From positions 1 to 46,547 of the forward strand of contig NZ_SSTC01000031.1 of NCBI RefSeq assembly GCF_004801855.1: a stretch of 46,547 bases of DNA, given 5' to 3'. This DNA comes from Pseudomonas sp. A-1. GTDB taxonomy: Bacteria; Pseudomonadota; Gammaproteobacteria; Pseudomonadales; Pseudomonadaceae. The notes beneath the pieces were generated by a model. That model worked only from the letters and a program-made list of their open reading frames with translations. It had not been told where the DNA came from and ran no database searches. Each line of letters starts with the position of its first letter. Position 1 is the first letter of the stretch. The translations under genes were made by a program, and so were the position numbers. Positions 13,213 through 23,323 of this stretch are shown here, one piece after another.

Positions 13213-14142
13213 TCAGCGACGCAGCAGCACCGCCGAACCCCAGGACAGGCCAACGCCGAAGCCGCTCATCACCAGGTTCTTCCACGCCGAGCCTTCGAAG
13301 GCATAGCGCTCCATCAGCAGCGGAATGGTCGAGGACACGGTGTTGCCGGCGCCGAACATGTCCTTCACGACTCTGTCACCATTCTCGCCTAGTCTCTTGG
13401 CGATGGCATCGACGATCGCGCCGCTGCCCTGGTGCAGGCAGTAGGCATCCACGCTGTCCAGGCTCAGGCCGGCCTCCTCGAGCACCTCCTGCATGTGCGG
13501 GATGATCTTCAGGCTGGCGAAGTTGAACACCTGGCGGCCGTTCATGTGGAAGCAGCCGTCGCGCACGATCAGGTGGTCGGCGCCGCTGCCGTCGGTGCCG
13601 AAGCGCGCCGGACCCAGCTCCCAGACCGGATCCTCGCCGATCCAGGTGGCGGTGGCGGCATCGCCGAACAGCAGGGTGGTCATGCGGTCGCTGCGGTCCA
13701 TGATCTTCGAGTAGGGATCGGCGGTGACCAGGATGCCGTTCTTCAGCCCGGTGGCTTCCATGAAGCCCTTGATCGCGTAGAGGCCGTAGACGAAGCCCGA
13801 GCAGCCGAGCGACACGTCGAAGCAGGCGACGCCGGTCGGCAGGCCGATCTTGTGCTGGGCGATGGCCGAGGTGTGCGGCAGGCCTTCGCCGTCGCCGTTC
13901 TGGGTCACAACGATCAGCGCCTGGACATCCTCGAGGCGCAGCTCGGGGTTCTTGGCCAGCAGGTTGCGCACGGCGGCGGCACACAGATCCGAGGTTTCCT
14001 CGGCGGCATCCTTCACGGAAAGCGTGGCAGTGCCGATCTTGCTCGCGACGAACGCCTCGTCGCGGTCGAAGGACGCGGCCTGGGCGATGTTGTCGATGCG
14101 GCCCGCCGGGATGTAGCTGGCGATACTTTTTATTCCGATCAT
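13213..14142 (-). CDS. 3-oxoacyl-ACP synthase III-type (FabH-like) ketosynthase
   Basis: A 309-residue thiolase-fold protein with an intact Cys-His-Asn triad: Cys114 in DVSLGCSGFVYGL, His237 in YCLHQGSGA, and Asn267 in GAGNTVSST. GFGVGLSWGSAVL at the end is typical of FabH-type KAS III. KAS III enzymes condense an acyl-CoA with malonyl-ACP or a similar nucleophile. It differs from housekeeping FabH in length and spacing and sits outside any fatty-acid cluster, 115 bases downstream of hldE on the same strand. A specialised acyl-building role, perhaps for an LPS or lipid modification, is possible but unproven. Its first codons (ATA AAA AGT) are unusually AT-rich for this DNA. Confidence 0.85.
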   Translation of the reverse strand: MIGIKSIASYIPAGRIDNIAQAASFDRDEAFVASKIGTATLSVKDAAEETSDLCAAAVRNLLAKNPELRLEDVQALIVVTQNGDGEGLPHTSAIAQHKIGLPTGVACFDVSLGCSGFVYGLYAIKGFMEATGLKNGILVTADPYSKIMDRSDRMTTLLFGDAATATWIGEDPVWELGPARFGTDGSGADHLIVRDGCFHMNGRQVFNFASLKIIPHMQEVLEEAGLSLDSVDAYCLHQGSGAIVDAIAKRLGENGDRVVKDMFGAGNTVSSTIPLLMERYAFEGSAWKNLVMSGFGVGLSWGSAVLLRR

Positions 14143-14257
14143 CTGTGCTTTCCACCATTGAACTGATCACGCCAGCTCTCTCGCCGGGGAGCTGACCGAG
14201 GCCCGGCAGACCGGGCGTTAACCTGGAGCAGGTGACAGGCGCTGCCAGCCGCCTGCC

Positions 14258-15682
14258 TCACGAGCGTTCGCGAATCTTCTCGACGATTGCCGTGGTCGAG
14301 CAACTATCGACGAAGTTAAGCACCTTCACGTCACCACCATACGTCTGCACGATGCCGGCGCCCACCACCTGGTCGAGGCCGTAGTCGCCGCCCTTGACCA
14401 GCACGTCCGGGCGCACCTTCTCGAGCAGCGCCTCGGGCGTGTCCTCGCTGAAGCTGACCACCCAGTCCACCGCCCCGAGGCCGGCGAGCACCGCCATGCG
14501 CCGGTCGACGCTGTTGATCGGCCGTCCCGGCCCCTTGAGGCGGGTCACCGAGGCGTCGTCGTTGATCGCCACGATCAGGCGGTCGCCGAGGGCGCGGGCC
14601 TGCTCGAGGTAGGCGACATGGCCGGCATGGAGGATATCGAAGCAGCCGTTGGTGAACACCACCTTCTCGCCGTGGGCGCGGGCGTCCTCGATGGCCGGCA
14701 GCAGCTGGTCGAGGGTCATCACCCCGCGACCTGCGCCCTGCTCGCGCTGCACCGCGCGACGCAGTTCCGGAGCGCTGACGGTGGCGGTGCCGAGCTTGCC
14801 GACCACGATGCTGGCGGCCAGGTTGGCCAGCGCCACCGCCTGCGGCAGCTCCTCGCCAGCGGCCAGCGCGGTGGCCAGGGTGGAGATCACGGTATCGCCG
14901 GCGCCGGTGACGTCGAACACCTCGCGCGCGCGCGCCGGCAGGTGCAGGGCCGGCTGCCCCTGGCGCAGCAGGGTCATGCCATGCTCGCCGCGGGTCACCA
15001 GCAGCGCGCCCAGCTGCAGCTCGGCGAGCAGCGCGAGGCCCTTGGCCACCAGCTCGGCCTCGTCGGCGCAGCGGCCGACCACCGCCTCGAACTCGGCGAG
15101 ATTCGGCGTGATCAGGCTGGCGCCGCGGTAGATGGCGAAGTCCCTGCCCTTGGGGTCGGCCAGCACCGGCAGGTTGCGGGCACGGGCGGCCTGGATCAGC
15201 GCCTGATGGTTCTTCAGCGCCCCCTTGCCGTAGTCGGAGAGGATCACCACCTTGACCCGGTCGAGCAGCGCCGCCACCTCGCCGAGCAGGGCGTCGGCGT
15301 CGGTGGCGAAGGGCTCCTCGAAGTCGAGGCGCAGCAGCTGCTGATGACGGCTCATCACCCGCAGCTTGACGATGGTCGGCTGCGCGGCGAGGCGCTGGAA
15401 GTGCGCGGCCACCCCGGCGGCCTGCAGGCGCGCGGCCAGGCTGTCGGCCGCCTCGTCCTGCCCGGTGACGCCGACCAGCCAGGCCGGCGCGCCGAGCGCG
15501 GCGATGTTCAGCGCGACGTTGGCCGCGCCGCCCGGGCGGTCCTCGACCTGCTCGACCTTGACCACCGGCACCGGCGCCTCCGGCGAGATGCGGTTGGTCG
15601 CGCCATGCCAGTAGCGGTCGAGCATGACATCACCGACCACCAGCACGGGGGCCTGATCGAAACGGGGCATGGACAGCTTCAT
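14258..15682 (-). CDS. hldE: Bifunctional heptose-7-phosphate kinase / heptose-1-phosphate adenylyltransferase
   Basis: HldE phosphorylates D-glycero-manno-heptose 7-phosphate and then adenylylates the 1-phosphate, giving ADP-heptose for the LPS inner core. The 474-residue product has an N-terminal PfkB kinase ([11 protein letters not shown] and catalytic [10 protein letters not shown], roughly 1-315) and a C-terminal nucleotidyltransferase ([13 protein letters not shown], roughly 340-474). The ATG at 15682 gives [23 protein letters not shown], the usual N-terminus; the upstream extension has no family similarity. It is 85 bases downstream of msbA on the same strand, as in P. aeruginosa. Confidence 0.97.
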   Translation of the reverse strand: MKLSMPRFDQAPVLVVGDVMLDRYWHGATNRISPEAPVPVVKVEQVEDRPGGAANVALNIAALGAPAWLVGVTGQDEAADSLAARLQAAGVAAHFQRLAAQPTIVKLRVMSRHQQLLRLDFEEPFATDADALLGEVAALLDRVKVVILSDYGKGALKNHQALIQAARARNLPVLADPKGRDFAIYRGASLITPNLAEFEAVVGRCADEAELVAKGLALLAELQLGALLVTRGEHGMTLLRQGQPALHLPARAREVFDVTGAGDTVISTLATALAAGEELPQAVALANLAASIVVGKLGTATVSAPELRRAVQREQGAGRGVMTLDQLLPAIEDARAHGEKVVFTNGCFDILHAGHVAYLEQARALGDRLIVAINDDASVTRLKGPGRPINSVDRRMAVLAGLGAVDWVVSFSEDTPEALLEKVRPDVLVKGGDYGLDQVVGAGIVQTYGGDVKVLNFVDSCSTTAIVEKIRERS

Positions 15683-15767
15683 GGGGGCTCCGGGACGAGG
15701 AAAACGGCAGGGATCATAGCATGCCGCCGCGTCGAGGTTTGCGGATGCTTCCCGCCTGCCGCAGCGC

Positions 15768-17546
15768 TCAGGCGATGCCGGCGCCCCCTTCCTCGTCCAG
15801 CCCCATGGCGTGCAGGCGGGCATAGTGACCACCCTGGGCCAGCAGCTCGGCATGGCTGCCGCGCTCGACGATGCGCCCCTGGTCCATCACCAGGATCAGG
15901 TCGGCCTTCTCGATGGTGGACAGCCGGTGGGCGATCACCAGGGTGGTACGCCCCTGCATGACCCGGTCCAGCGCCGCCTGGATATGCCGCTCGGACTCGG
16001 TGTCGAGCGCCGAGGTGGCCTCGTCGAGGATCAGCAGCGGCGCATCCTTGAGCAGGGCACGGGCGATCGCCAGGCGCTGGCGCTGGCCGCCGGAGAGCAG
16101 CACGCCGTTCTCGCCGACCTCGGTATCGAAGCCCTGCGGCAGCTTGTCGATGAACTCCCTGGCATAGGCATCGGCAGCGGCCTGCTCGATGGCTTCCCGC
16201 GGCGCACCGGCCAGGTCGCCGTAGGCGATGTTGCTGGCCACGCTGTCGTTGAACAGGGTCACCTGCTGGGTCACCAGGGCGATGTGCCGGCGCAGGTTGC
16301 GCAGGCGGTACTCCTCGACCTCCACGCCGTCGAGGAGGATCTGACCCTCGCTGTGGTGGTAGAAGCGCGGAATCAGGTTGGCGAGGGTCGACTTGCCGCT
16401 GCCGGAGCGGCCGACCAGGGCGACCATCTGCCCCGGCTCGACGCTGAAGCTGATGTCGTGCAGCACCTGCTTGTCGGTTCCCGGATAGACGAAGCTGAGG
16501 TGCTTCACCTCGAGGCGGCCGCTGACCCGCTCGCGCTCCACGGCGCCGCGGTCGATCTCCGCCGGCTCGTCGAGCTGCTCGAAGATGCTGTCGGCCGCCG
16601 CCAGGCCCTTCTGGATATTGGGGCTGACCTCGGACAGCTGGCGGATCGGCTTGGGCAGCAGGCCGGCAGCGGTGATGTAGGCGATCAGCTCGCCGGCCGT
16701 GGCGTCGCCGCGCAGGAACAGCACCATGTACATGAGGACCGCCATCCCCGTGTAGATGACCAGTTGCAGGGTCGGCGTGTAGATGGCCTGGGTGCGGATC
16801 ATGCTCATCGCCCGGCGCATGTCGTCCTGGCTGGCGCGCAGGAAGCGCGCCTGCTCGTAGGCCTCGCCGCCGAAGCTGCGCACCACGCGGTAGCCCTGGA
16901 TGGTTTCCGAGGCGATATGGGTCACGTCGCCCATGGCCTCCTGGATCTTCCGGCTCTGCTTGCGGAACTTCTTGCTGGCCATCGACACCATCAGCGCGAT
17001 CAGCGGCAGGATGGCCACCAGCACCAGCGTCAGCTTCCAGTTCATCCACAGCAGGTAGCCGAACAGGAAGATCACCGTCATCCCCTCGCGAATCACCACC
17101 TTGATCGCGTCGGTGACCGCGCTGGTGACCATGGTCACGTTGAAGGTGATGCGCGAGATCAGGTGGCCCGAGTTGTGGCTGTCGTAGTAGCGGTTGGGCA
17201 GGGTCAGCAGGTTGTCGAACAGGGTGCAGCGCAGGTCGTGCACCACGCCGCGGGCGACCTTGGCCAGGAAGTAGTTGCCGAGGAACGAACCTATGCCCTG
17301 GTAGACGGCAATGAGTACAATCGCCAGCGGCACGCCCAGCATCATCGAGATGCCCAGCAACTCGGCACCGTCGGGGTTCTGCAGGCCGTCGAGGAAATAC
17401 TTGAGCATGTGCGCCAGCATCGGCTGGCTGGATGCGAACAGCAGGAAGCCGACTACGCTGAGCGCGAACACTCCCCAGTAGGGCAGCACGTATTTCAGCA
17501 GACGCAGATAGACCTTCAGATCGGATTGCCCGGCGGAACCGGCCAT
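15768..17546 (-). CDS. msbA: Lipid A-core flippase MsbA (ABC exporter)
   Basis: MsbA moves core-lipid A across the inner membrane using ATP. The 592-residue half-transporter has about six membrane helices in the first 320 residues, then a nucleotide-binding domain with Walker [10 protein letters not shown], signature LSGGQRQR, Walker [13 protein letters not shown] and switch His in IAHRLST. AAGAGG lies seven bases before the ATG. It precedes hldE on the same strand. Its start is 34 bases from the divergent kinase-like gene at 17581, so the two promoters must overlap or lie within coding sequence. Confidence 0.96.
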   Translation of the reverse strand: MAGSAGQSDLKVYLRLLKYVLPYWGVFALSVVGFLLFASSQPMLAHMLKYFLDGLQNPDGAELLGISMMLGVPLAIVLIAVYQGIGSFLGNYFLAKVARGVVHDLRCTLFDNLLTLPNRYYDSHNSGHLISRITFNVTMVTSAVTDAIKVVIREGMTVIFLFGYLLWMNWKLTLVLVAILPLIALMVSMASKKFRKQSRKIQEAMGDVTHIASETIQGYRVVRSFGGEAYEQARFLRASQDDMRRAMSMIRTQAIYTPTLQLVIYTGMAVLMYMVLFLRGDATAGELIAYITAAGLLPKPIRQLSEVSPNIQKGLAAADSIFEQLDEPAEIDRGAVERERVSGRLEVKHLSFVYPGTDKQVLHDISFSVEPGQMVALVGRSGSGKSTLANLIPRFYHHSEGQILLDGVEVEEYRLRNLRRHIALVTQQVTLFNDSVASNIAYGDLAGAPREAIEQAAADAYAREFIDKLPQGFDTEVGENGVLLSGGQRQRLAIARALLKDAPLLILDEATSALDTESERHIQAALDRVMQGRTTLVIAHRLSTIEKADLILVMDQGRIVERGSHAELLAQGGHYARLHAMGLDEEGGAGIA

Positions 17547-17580
17547 GGCGTGGCCTCTTGTGACTGGCTAGAGAAAACGG

Positions 17581-18195
17581 ATGCGGATTGTAACAGCGAA
17601 CGAATGGCAGCAGTGGCTCGCCCAGGGCAAGGTGCTGGAGCAGGACGGGCGCGGCCCGAAGGTGATCCGCCTGGCGGACGGCCAACTGCTCAAGGTGTTC
17701 CGCCCGCGGCGGCGCCTGTGGCTGGCCCGCCTGCTGCCGCCGGCCCGGCGCTTTGTCGCCAATGCGAACCGCCTCCAGGCCTGCCGGATACCCGTGCCGC
17801 AGATGGGCGAGTGCTTCTGGCTGGATCGCGGGCAGGCCGTCAGCGCCTGCCTGTACAGCCCGCTGCCGGGGGAATCGCTGGAGCAGCTGTACCGGGAGGA
17901 CCGCCGCCGCTTCGAGGCGCTGCTGCCGGAGTTCGCCGCCTTCGTCCACCAACTGCACCGGCGCGGCATCTATTTCCGCTCGCTGCACTTGGGCAACGTG
18001 CTGCGCCTGCCCGAAGGCGGCTTCGGGCTGATCGACTTTCTCGACATCCGCTTCCGCCGCGGACCGCTGAGCGACCGGCTGGTGCGGCGCAACCTGGCGC
18101 ATCTGCGCGGTTATCTGCGCCGCAACCGGATCGACGACTTCCCGTGGGAGGCCATGCTCGGGGCCTATCGCCGCGCCGCAGGCCACGCCGCCTGA
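17581..18195 (+). CDS. Kinase-like LPS-region protein lacking the catalytic Asp
   Basis: A 204-residue protein with the outline of a Kdo/WaaP-type kinase (roughly residues 25-160): KVIRLADGQLLKVF suggests the ATP-binding strand and IDFLDIRF (about 151-158) the metal-binding Asp. The catalytic loop reads FRSLHLGN at 132-139, where active relatives have HGD-x4-N, so Ser134 occupies the Asp position. Such proteins beside msbA in Pseudomonas are often named 'toluene tolerance protein' or LPS kinase. It may be a pseudokinase or use another base. The gene diverges from msbA and ends six bases from the convergent acetyltransferase gene. Confidence 0.8.
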   Translation: MRIVTANEWQQWLAQGKVLEQDGRGPKVIRLADGQLLKVFRPRRRLWLARLLPPARRFVANANRLQACRIPVPQMGECFWLDRGQAVSACLYSPLPGESLEQLYREDRRRFEALLPEFAAFVHQLHRRGIYFRSLHLGNVLRLPEGGFGLIDFLDIRFRRGPLSDRLVRRNLAHLRGYLRRNRIDDFPWEAMLGAYRRAAGHAA

Positions 18196-18201
18196 GGCGG
18201 C

Positions 18202-18885
18202 TCACAGCATCCGGCGATCCCAGCAGGTATCGCGCTTGACCACCTTGGCCGGTACCCCGGCGACCACGCAATTGCCCTCGTCGAAGGCGCGGCTGACCAG
18301 CGAGCGGGTCGCCACCACGGTTTCCGGATGCAGCACCGTCCCCTTGAGCACCACAACGTCCCGCCCGATCCACACCCGGTCGGCGATGCGGACGTCGCGC
18401 GAACGGTTGAGACGCTCGCCGCTGTGCACGTCGAGGATCGAGTGCTTGTCGCCGGTGCGGATGATGATGTCTGTGGACAGCATGCAATCCCTGCCGATGT
18501 CGATGCTCGCCGCCTCGTCCACCAGCAGGTAGGCCCCCTCCACCGTGGTCTCGCTGCCGATGCGGATGTGCTGGCCGCGAGTGCCGACCAGGTAGATCTT
18601 GCCGCTGCTGAAGCGCACGTTGTCGCCGATCTCGATGAGATTGTCCGCACCATCCAGACGGATCTCACAATGGGTCAGGGTGACGTTCTCGCCGATCACC
18701 AGCCGATTGTTGCTGCCACGCAGCTTGATGGTGGTTTTCTTCAGGTTGCGCTCGCTGCTCTCGGGCAGCTCCAGCCGGTTGCCGGGCTTGAGGAGGCGGC
18801 GGTTCTTGTAAGCCAGATTGCGCAGTTTCAGGGCCAGGCGTTGCAGCATGGAAAGCCTCTTGCTCGGTTGAAGGGACGGGCTCAT
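18202..18885 (-). CDS. Left-handed beta-helix acyltransferase (WbbJ-like)
   Basis: A 227-residue protein whose C-terminal two thirds is hexapeptide-repeat beta-helix (IGENVTLTH, IEIGDNVRF, IRIGSETTVEG, IDIGRDCMLS, RIADRVWIGRDVVVLKG), ending in VVAGVPAKVVKR, the typical acetyl-CoA-dependent sugar O- or N-acetyltransferase close. It probably acetylates a core or O-chain sugar in the cytoplasm. The ATG at 18885 overlaps the upstream acyltransferase stop as ATGA. A second ATG at 18849 has a better site (AAGAGG, six bases) and would give 215 residues. Either start is possible. Confidence 0.85.
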   Translation of the reverse strand: MSPSLQPSKRLSMLQRLALKLRNLAYKNRRLLKPGNRLELPESSERNLKKTTIKLRGSNNRLVIGENVTLTHCEIRLDGADNLIEIGDNVRFSSGKIYLVGTRGQHIRIGSETTVEGAYLLVDEAASIDIGRDCMLSTDIIIRTGDKHSILDVHSGERLNRSRDVRIADRVWIGRDVVVLKGTVLHPETVVATRSLVSRAFDEGNCVVAGVPAKVVKRDTCWDRRML

Positions 18886-20894
18886 CGCCCGCCGGCCTCG
18901 GGCATGGCGGGCGCAGTGGATACCGCCGGGGCAGCGGCGAACACCTGCGCGAACATCGGCAGCAGCAGGCGGTTGCCATATTCGCTCAGGTGGTCGTCGT
19001 CGACATACAGCGGCATGCCGTCCTTGCTGCCGTAGCAGTACTGGGCGTCGCACAGGTAGGGCAGCGGATCGAGGATCTTCGCCCCGCAGCGCTCGGCCAC
19101 CTCGTCCTGGACGGCCCAGACCTCGGCATGCCGCTGCCGGTATTCCTCGCGGGAAATGCGGATCTCCTCCACGCGGCCACGCAGCAGGGCGCGCCCCATG
19201 GCCTTGGGGACCTCGACGTGCATTTCCGGTACCGGGCGCAGCAGATAGAGCGGATGATGGTCGGCCAGACGACACATGGTGTCCAGGTAGTGCTGGCGGA
19301 ACTCGGCGAAATACTCGGCGTCGGGCTGCTCCACCTTCCGCGAGAAATAGACCATCGGCGGCAGCGGCTTGCCATCCGCCCCCGGCAGCTCGCCCCTGAT
19401 GTAGGAGGTGGTGCGGTTGATCAGGAACAGCGGCATGCCCGGATACAGGCCGTCCAGTCGGGACGCGACTTCCTCCAGCAGCTGCTTGCAGTCCACACGC
19501 TCGCCCTTGCCCGCCCAGCGCGCGCCGTAGACGAACAGGCAGCCGCTCTCGCCCTTGAAGTACACCCCCTGGCGCGCATCCGGCAGGGCATCGGCCACGG
19601 CGCTCACCAGGGCATCGGCATGACTGTCGCCGATCACCAGCGCACGCACCTGATCGCCCCCGTAGGTGCAGGCGGCATCAAACCTCAGGCACTCCTTCAG
19701 GCGGGGATTGCGATTCTGGCGCTCGCTCTCGACCTTGGCCACCTCGCTGGGCAGCCGCTCGGGGAAGCCGCTGCGCCGCACCAACTGGGCGGAAACCGCC
19801 ACGACGACCAGGCAGCCGATCAGCCAGGCGGCGTTGCGCAGGCTGTTGCGCCTCGCCAGCCAGCGCCGTGCCGGCACCTCGACCGCCACATAGGAGAGAT
19901 GGCCCAGCAGCAGCGAAGCGAGCAGGCCGGCGCCGATCCAGGCGGGATCGTCCTGGCGGTAGAAGTAGACCAGCCCGACCACCAGCGGCCAGTGCCAGAG
20001 GTAGATGGAATAGGAACGGGTACCCAGCCACTGGGCGACGACGCTGGCGGTCCAGGGCGAACCGCTGCGGCACGCCAGCAGGACCGCGGCCGCCCCCAGC
20101 GTCGGCAGCAGGGCGAGGAAGCCGGGCCAGGCCAGGCTGGCATCGATCAGCGCGATGCTCGCCGCGATCAGGAGGATGCCGCCGCCCTCGAGCAGCCCCC
20201 GCCAGCGCGACGACAGCCCTTGCCGGGTGCCCAGCAGGTACACGCAGCCCCCCAGCAGCAACTCCCAGGCCCGGGACTGCAACAGGTAGAAAGCCTGACT
20301 GGGCTCGCTGAAGGTGAGGAACACGCAGACGGCGAAGGAGGCCAGCAGGGCCAGCAGATGAGCGGCGAGTATCCCCCGCCGCTGCGGCCAGCAGCGCGCG
20401 AGCAGCAGCAGGACCAGCGGGTAGAGCAGGTAGAACTGCCACTCGACCGACAGCGACCAGGTATGCAGCAGCCACTTGTCGTGGGAGGCCGCGTCGAAAT
20501 AGCCGGACTCGTCGAGATAGCGCAGGTTCGAGCTGAACAGCACGCTCTCGCGGGCATGGCGCCCCAGCATCTGATAGTCGCTGGTCATCAGCAGGAACCA
20601 GCCGGCCACCAGGACGACGGCCACCAGGACCAGCAGCGCGGGGAGGATCCGCCGGGCCCGCGCCAGATAGAAGCCGGGCAGACTGAAGCCGCCCCTGTCC
20701 AGCCCGCCGACGACGATGCCGGCCATCAGGAAGCCGGAAATCACGAAGAACACGTCGACGCCGACGAAGCCCCCGCCGAACCCCGGCACGCCGAAGTGGT
20801 AGAGCACCACGGCCACCACGGCCCACGCGCGCAGGCCGTTGATATCGGTACGGAAGCCGTCAGCCGCCGCACTCGCTGCAGAACCCCTCACCAC
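18882..20894 (-). CDS. AT3-SGNH membrane O-acetyltransferase (OafA/OafB-like)
   Basis: A 670-residue fusion. The first 360 or so residues are an acyltransferase-3 membrane domain of about ten helices, with TDINGLRAWAVVAVVLYHF, FVGVDVFFVISGFLM and HTWSLSVEWQFYLLYP. The C-terminal part is a periplasmic SGNH domain (VIGDSHAD with the Ser, and DDDHLSEYG with the Asp-His pair). Such enzymes transfer acetyl groups to LPS or O-antigen sugars after export. I chose the GTG at 20894 because GGAGG lies six bases upstream; a GTG at 20918 would add eight residues. It is divergent from rfbB and translationally coupled to the beta-helix acyltransferase gene. Confidence 0.92.
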   Translation of the reverse strand: MVRGSAASAAADGFRTDINGLRAWAVVAVVLYHFGVPGFGGGFVGVDVFFVISGFLMAGIVVGGLDRGGFSLPGFYLARARRILPALLVLVAVVLVAGWFLLMTSDYQMLGRHARESVLFSSNLRYLDESGYFDAASHDKWLLHTWSLSVEWQFYLLYPLVLLLLARCWPQRRGILAAHLLALLASFAVCVFLTFSEPSQAFYLLQSRAWELLLGGCVYLLGTRQGLSSRWRGLLEGGGILLIAASIALIDASLAWPGFLALLPTLGAAAVLLACRSGSPWTASVVAQWLGTRSYSIYLWHWPLVVGLVYFYRQDDPAWIGAGLLASLLLGHLSYVAVEVPARRWLARRNSLRNAAWLIGCLVVVAVSAQLVRRSGFPERLPSEVAKVESERQNRNPRLKECLRFDAACTYGGDQVRALVIGDSHADALVSAVADALPDARQGVYFKGESGCLFVYGARWAGKGERVDCKQLLEEVASRLDGLYPGMPLFLINRTTSYIRGELPGADGKPLPPMVYFSRKVEQPDAEYFAEFRQHYLDTMCRLADHHPLYLLRPVPEMHVEVPKAMGRALLRGRVEEIRISREEYRQRHAEVWAVQDEVAERCGAKILDPLPYLCDAQYCYGSKDGMPLYVDDDHLSEYGNRLLLPMFAQVFAAAPAVSTAPAMPEAGGR

Positions 20895-21020
20895 GCACCC
20901 CCTCCATACCCGCCGCACACGGCCTGCACACCTCCGCGGTGGGCGGCATGACGACGCGGAACCCCAGAAAAATTGGCGGCATCATAGCATTCGGCTATCG
21001 AACAGGATGCGCCTGAGTGT

Positions 21021-21049
21021 TGCCGCCCCGATTGCGGGTAATTATCCTG
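21021..21049 (+). promoter_or_regulatory. Candidate sigma70 promoter for the sugar-nucleotide operon
   Basis: TTGCCG (21021-21026) and TATCCT (21044-21049) are separated by 17 bases, about 77 bases before the rfbB start in the 231-base divergent gap with the O-acetyltransferase gene. Both hexamers deviate from consensus. This gap is the only sizeable non-coding stretch upstream of the operon. Confidence 0.4.
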
Positions 21050-21125
21050 CGACCAGCATCGCAGGCGGCCGGCACGGACCCAGCTGCCTTTCAGCCCACC
21101 TCAACAGCCAGCGGGCCACGCCCTC

Positions 21126-22190
21126 ATGAAAATCCTCGTCACCGGCGGCGCCGGCTTCATCGGCTCGGCGCTCATTCGGCGTCTGATCCTCCGCACCGAT
21201 CACCACGTGGTCAACCTCGACAAGCTGACCTATGCCGGCAACCTGGAGTCGCTCGCCGAGATCGCTGCCAGCGAGCGCTACGTCTTCGAGAAGGTGGACA
21301 TCTGCGATCGCGCCGAAGTCGAACGGGTCTTCCGCGAACAGCAGCCGGACGTGCTGATGCACCTCGCGGCCGAGTCGCACGTCGACCGCTCCATCGACGG
21401 TCCGGCCGAGTTCATCCAGACCAACATCGTCGGCACCTACACCCTGCTGGAAGTCGCACGCCAGTACTGGCAGGCACTGCCCGAACCCCGCCGGGAGGCC
21501 TTCCGCTTCCACCACATCTCCACCGACGAGGTGTATGGCGATCTCGACGACACCACCGCGCTGTTCACCGAACAGACGCCCTACGCCCCCAGTTCGCCCT
21601 ACTCCGCGTCCAAGGCCAGCTCCGACCACCTGGTGCGCGCCTGGCATCGCACCTACGGGCTGCCGGTGCTGATCACCAACTGCTCGAACAACTACGGCCC
21701 CTACCATTACCCCGAGAAGCTGATCCCGCACATGATCCTCAACGCCCTGCGCGGCAAGCCGCTGCCGGTGTATGGCGACGGGGCGCAGATCCGCGACTGG
21801 CTGTACGTCGAGGATCACGCGCGCGCACTGATCGAGGTGATTACCCACGGCAGGGTCGGCGAGACCTACAATGTCGGCGGCCACAACGAGAAGCGCAACC
21901 TGGAGGTGGTCGAGACGATCTGCGACCTGCTCGAAGAGCTGGCCCCCGGGAAGCCGCAGGGCATCGCCAGCTATCGCGAGCTGATCACCTTCGTCACCGA
22001 CCGCCCCGGCCATGACCGACGCTATGCCATAGATGCCGGCAAGATCCAGCGCGAACTGCATTGGACGCCCGAAGAGACCTTCGAGTCCGGCCTGCGCAAG
22101 ACCGTCGCCTGGTACCTGAACAATCTCGACTGGTGCAACCATGTGCTGGCCGACGATCACCGAAGCGAACACTTGACTACGAAATCATGA
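21126..22190 (+). CDS. rfbB: dTDP-glucose 4,6-dehydratase
   Basis: RmlB converts dTDP-glucose to dTDP-4-keto-6-deoxyglucose, the branch point for many deoxysugars. The 354-residue extended SDR has GGAGFIG at 7-13, the STDEVYG catalytic segment (132-138) with Asp and Glu for dehydration, and YSASK at 159-163. It is the first gene of a ten-gene plus-strand operon and overlaps gmd as ATGA. Its rhamnose partners rmlC and rmlD are absent here; fdtA, fdtC and fdtB downstream point instead to dTDP-Fuc3NAc. Confidence 0.96.
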   Translation: MKILVTGGAGFIGSALIRRLILRTDHHVVNLDKLTYAGNLESLAEIAASERYVFEKVDICDRAEVERVFREQQPDVLMHLAAESHVDRSIDGPAEFIQTNIVGTYTLLEVARQYWQALPEPRREAFRFHHISTDEVYGDLDDTTALFTEQTPYAPSSPYSASKASSDHLVRAWHRTYGLPVLITNCSNNYGPYHYPEKLIPHMILNALRGKPLPVYGDGAQIRDWLYVEDHARALIEVITHGRVGETYNVGGHNEKRNLEVVETICDLLEELAPGKPQGIASYRELITFVTDRPGHDRRYAIDAGKIQRELHWTPEETFESGLRKTVAWYLNNLDWCNHVLADDHRSEHLTTKS

Positions 22191-23305
22191 AAAAAGCTCT
22201 CATCACCGGCATCACCGGCCAAGACGGTTCCTACCTGGCGGAATTCCTGCTGGAGAAGGGCTACGAGGTCCACGGCATCAAGCGGCGCGCCTCCTCCTTC
22301 AACACCCAGCGGGTGGACCACATCTATCAGGACCCGCATGTCGACAACCAGAGATTCATTCTCCACTACGGCGACCTGACCGACTCCTCCAACCTCACCC
22401 GCATCATCCAGGAAGTGCAGCCCGACGAGGTCTACAACCTCGGCGCCCAGTCGCACGTGGCGGTGAGTTTCGAGTCGCCGGAATACACTGCCGATGTCGA
22501 CGCCATGGGCACCCTGCGCCTGCTGGAGGCCATCCGCCTGCTCGGCCTGGAGAAGAAGACCCGCTTCTACCAGGCCTCCACCTCGGAACTGTATGGCCTG
22601 GTCCAGGAGATCCCGCAGAAGGAAACCACCCCCTTCTATCCACGCTCGCCCTATGCCGTGGCCAAGCTGTACGCCTACTGGATCACCGTGAACTACCGCG
22701 AGGCCTACGGCATGTATGCCTGCAACGGCATCCTGTTCAACCACGAGTCGCCGCGTCGCGGCGAAACCTTCGTGACCCGCAAGATCACCCGCGGCCTGGC
22801 CAACATCGCCCAGGGCCTGGAGCCCTGCCTGTATCTGGGCAACCTGGACGCCCTGCGCGACTGGGGGCACGCCAAGGACTACGTGCGCATGCAGTGGCTG
22901 ATGCTGCAGCAGGAGCAGCCGGAGGACTTCGTGATCGCCACCGGGGTGCAGTACTCGGTGCGCGAGTTCATCCGCTGGTCGGCCGCCGAGCTGGGGCTGA
23001 CGCTGCGCTTCGAAGGCCAGGGCGTCGACGAGCGGGCCATCGTGGCGCACATCGAGGGCGACAAGGCGCCGGCGCTCAAGGTGGGCGACGTGATCGTGCG
23101 CGTCGACCCCCGCTACTTCCGTCCCGCCGAGGTGGAAACCCTGCTGGGCGACCCGGGCAAGGCCAAGCAGAAGCTCGGCTGGGTCCCGGAAATCACCGTT
23201 CAGGAAATGTGCGCCGAGATGGTCCGCGAAGACCTCAAGACCGCCCAGAGGCAATCCCTGCTGAAGTCGCACGGTCACGACATCGTGGCCAGCGTCGAGC
23301 ACTGA
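22187..23305 (+). CDS. gmd: GDP-mannose 4,6-dehydratase
   Basis: Gmd converts GDP-D-mannose to GDP-4-keto-6-deoxy-D-mannose. The 372-residue SDR has [12 protein letters not shown] at 8-19, the STSELYG segment (131-137), YAVAK at 156-160, and the Gmd-specific [18 protein letters not shown] loop. It starts by ATGA overlap with the rfbB stop. It feeds the two genes that follow, an Fcl-type SDR and a ColD-type dehydratase, which compete or cooperate for its product. Confidence 0.97.
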   Translation: MKKALITGITGQDGSYLAEFLLEKGYEVHGIKRRASSFNTQRVDHIYQDPHVDNQRFILHYGDLTDSSNLTRIIQEVQPDEVYNLGAQSHVAVSFESPEYTADVDAMGTLRLLEAIRLLGLEKKTRFYQASTSELYGLVQEIPQKETTPFYPRSPYAVAKLYAYWITVNYREAYGMYACNGILFNHESPRRGETFVTRKITRGLANIAQGLEPCLYLGNLDALRDWGHAKDYVRMQWLMLQQEQPEDFVIATGVQYSVREFIRWSAAELGLTLRFEGQGVDERAIVAHIEGDKAPALKVGDVIVRVDPRYFRPAEVETLLGDPGKAKQKLGWVPEITVQEMCAEMVREDLKTAQRQSLLKSHGHDIVASVEH

Positions 23306-23323
23306 GTGGGCGACCCGAAACAC

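Noticed and set aside
14201-14216. Six-base GCCCGG/CCGGGC hairpin between hldE and the ketosynthase gene
   Set aside because: Short stem with no U-run; such palindromes are expected by chance at this GC content.
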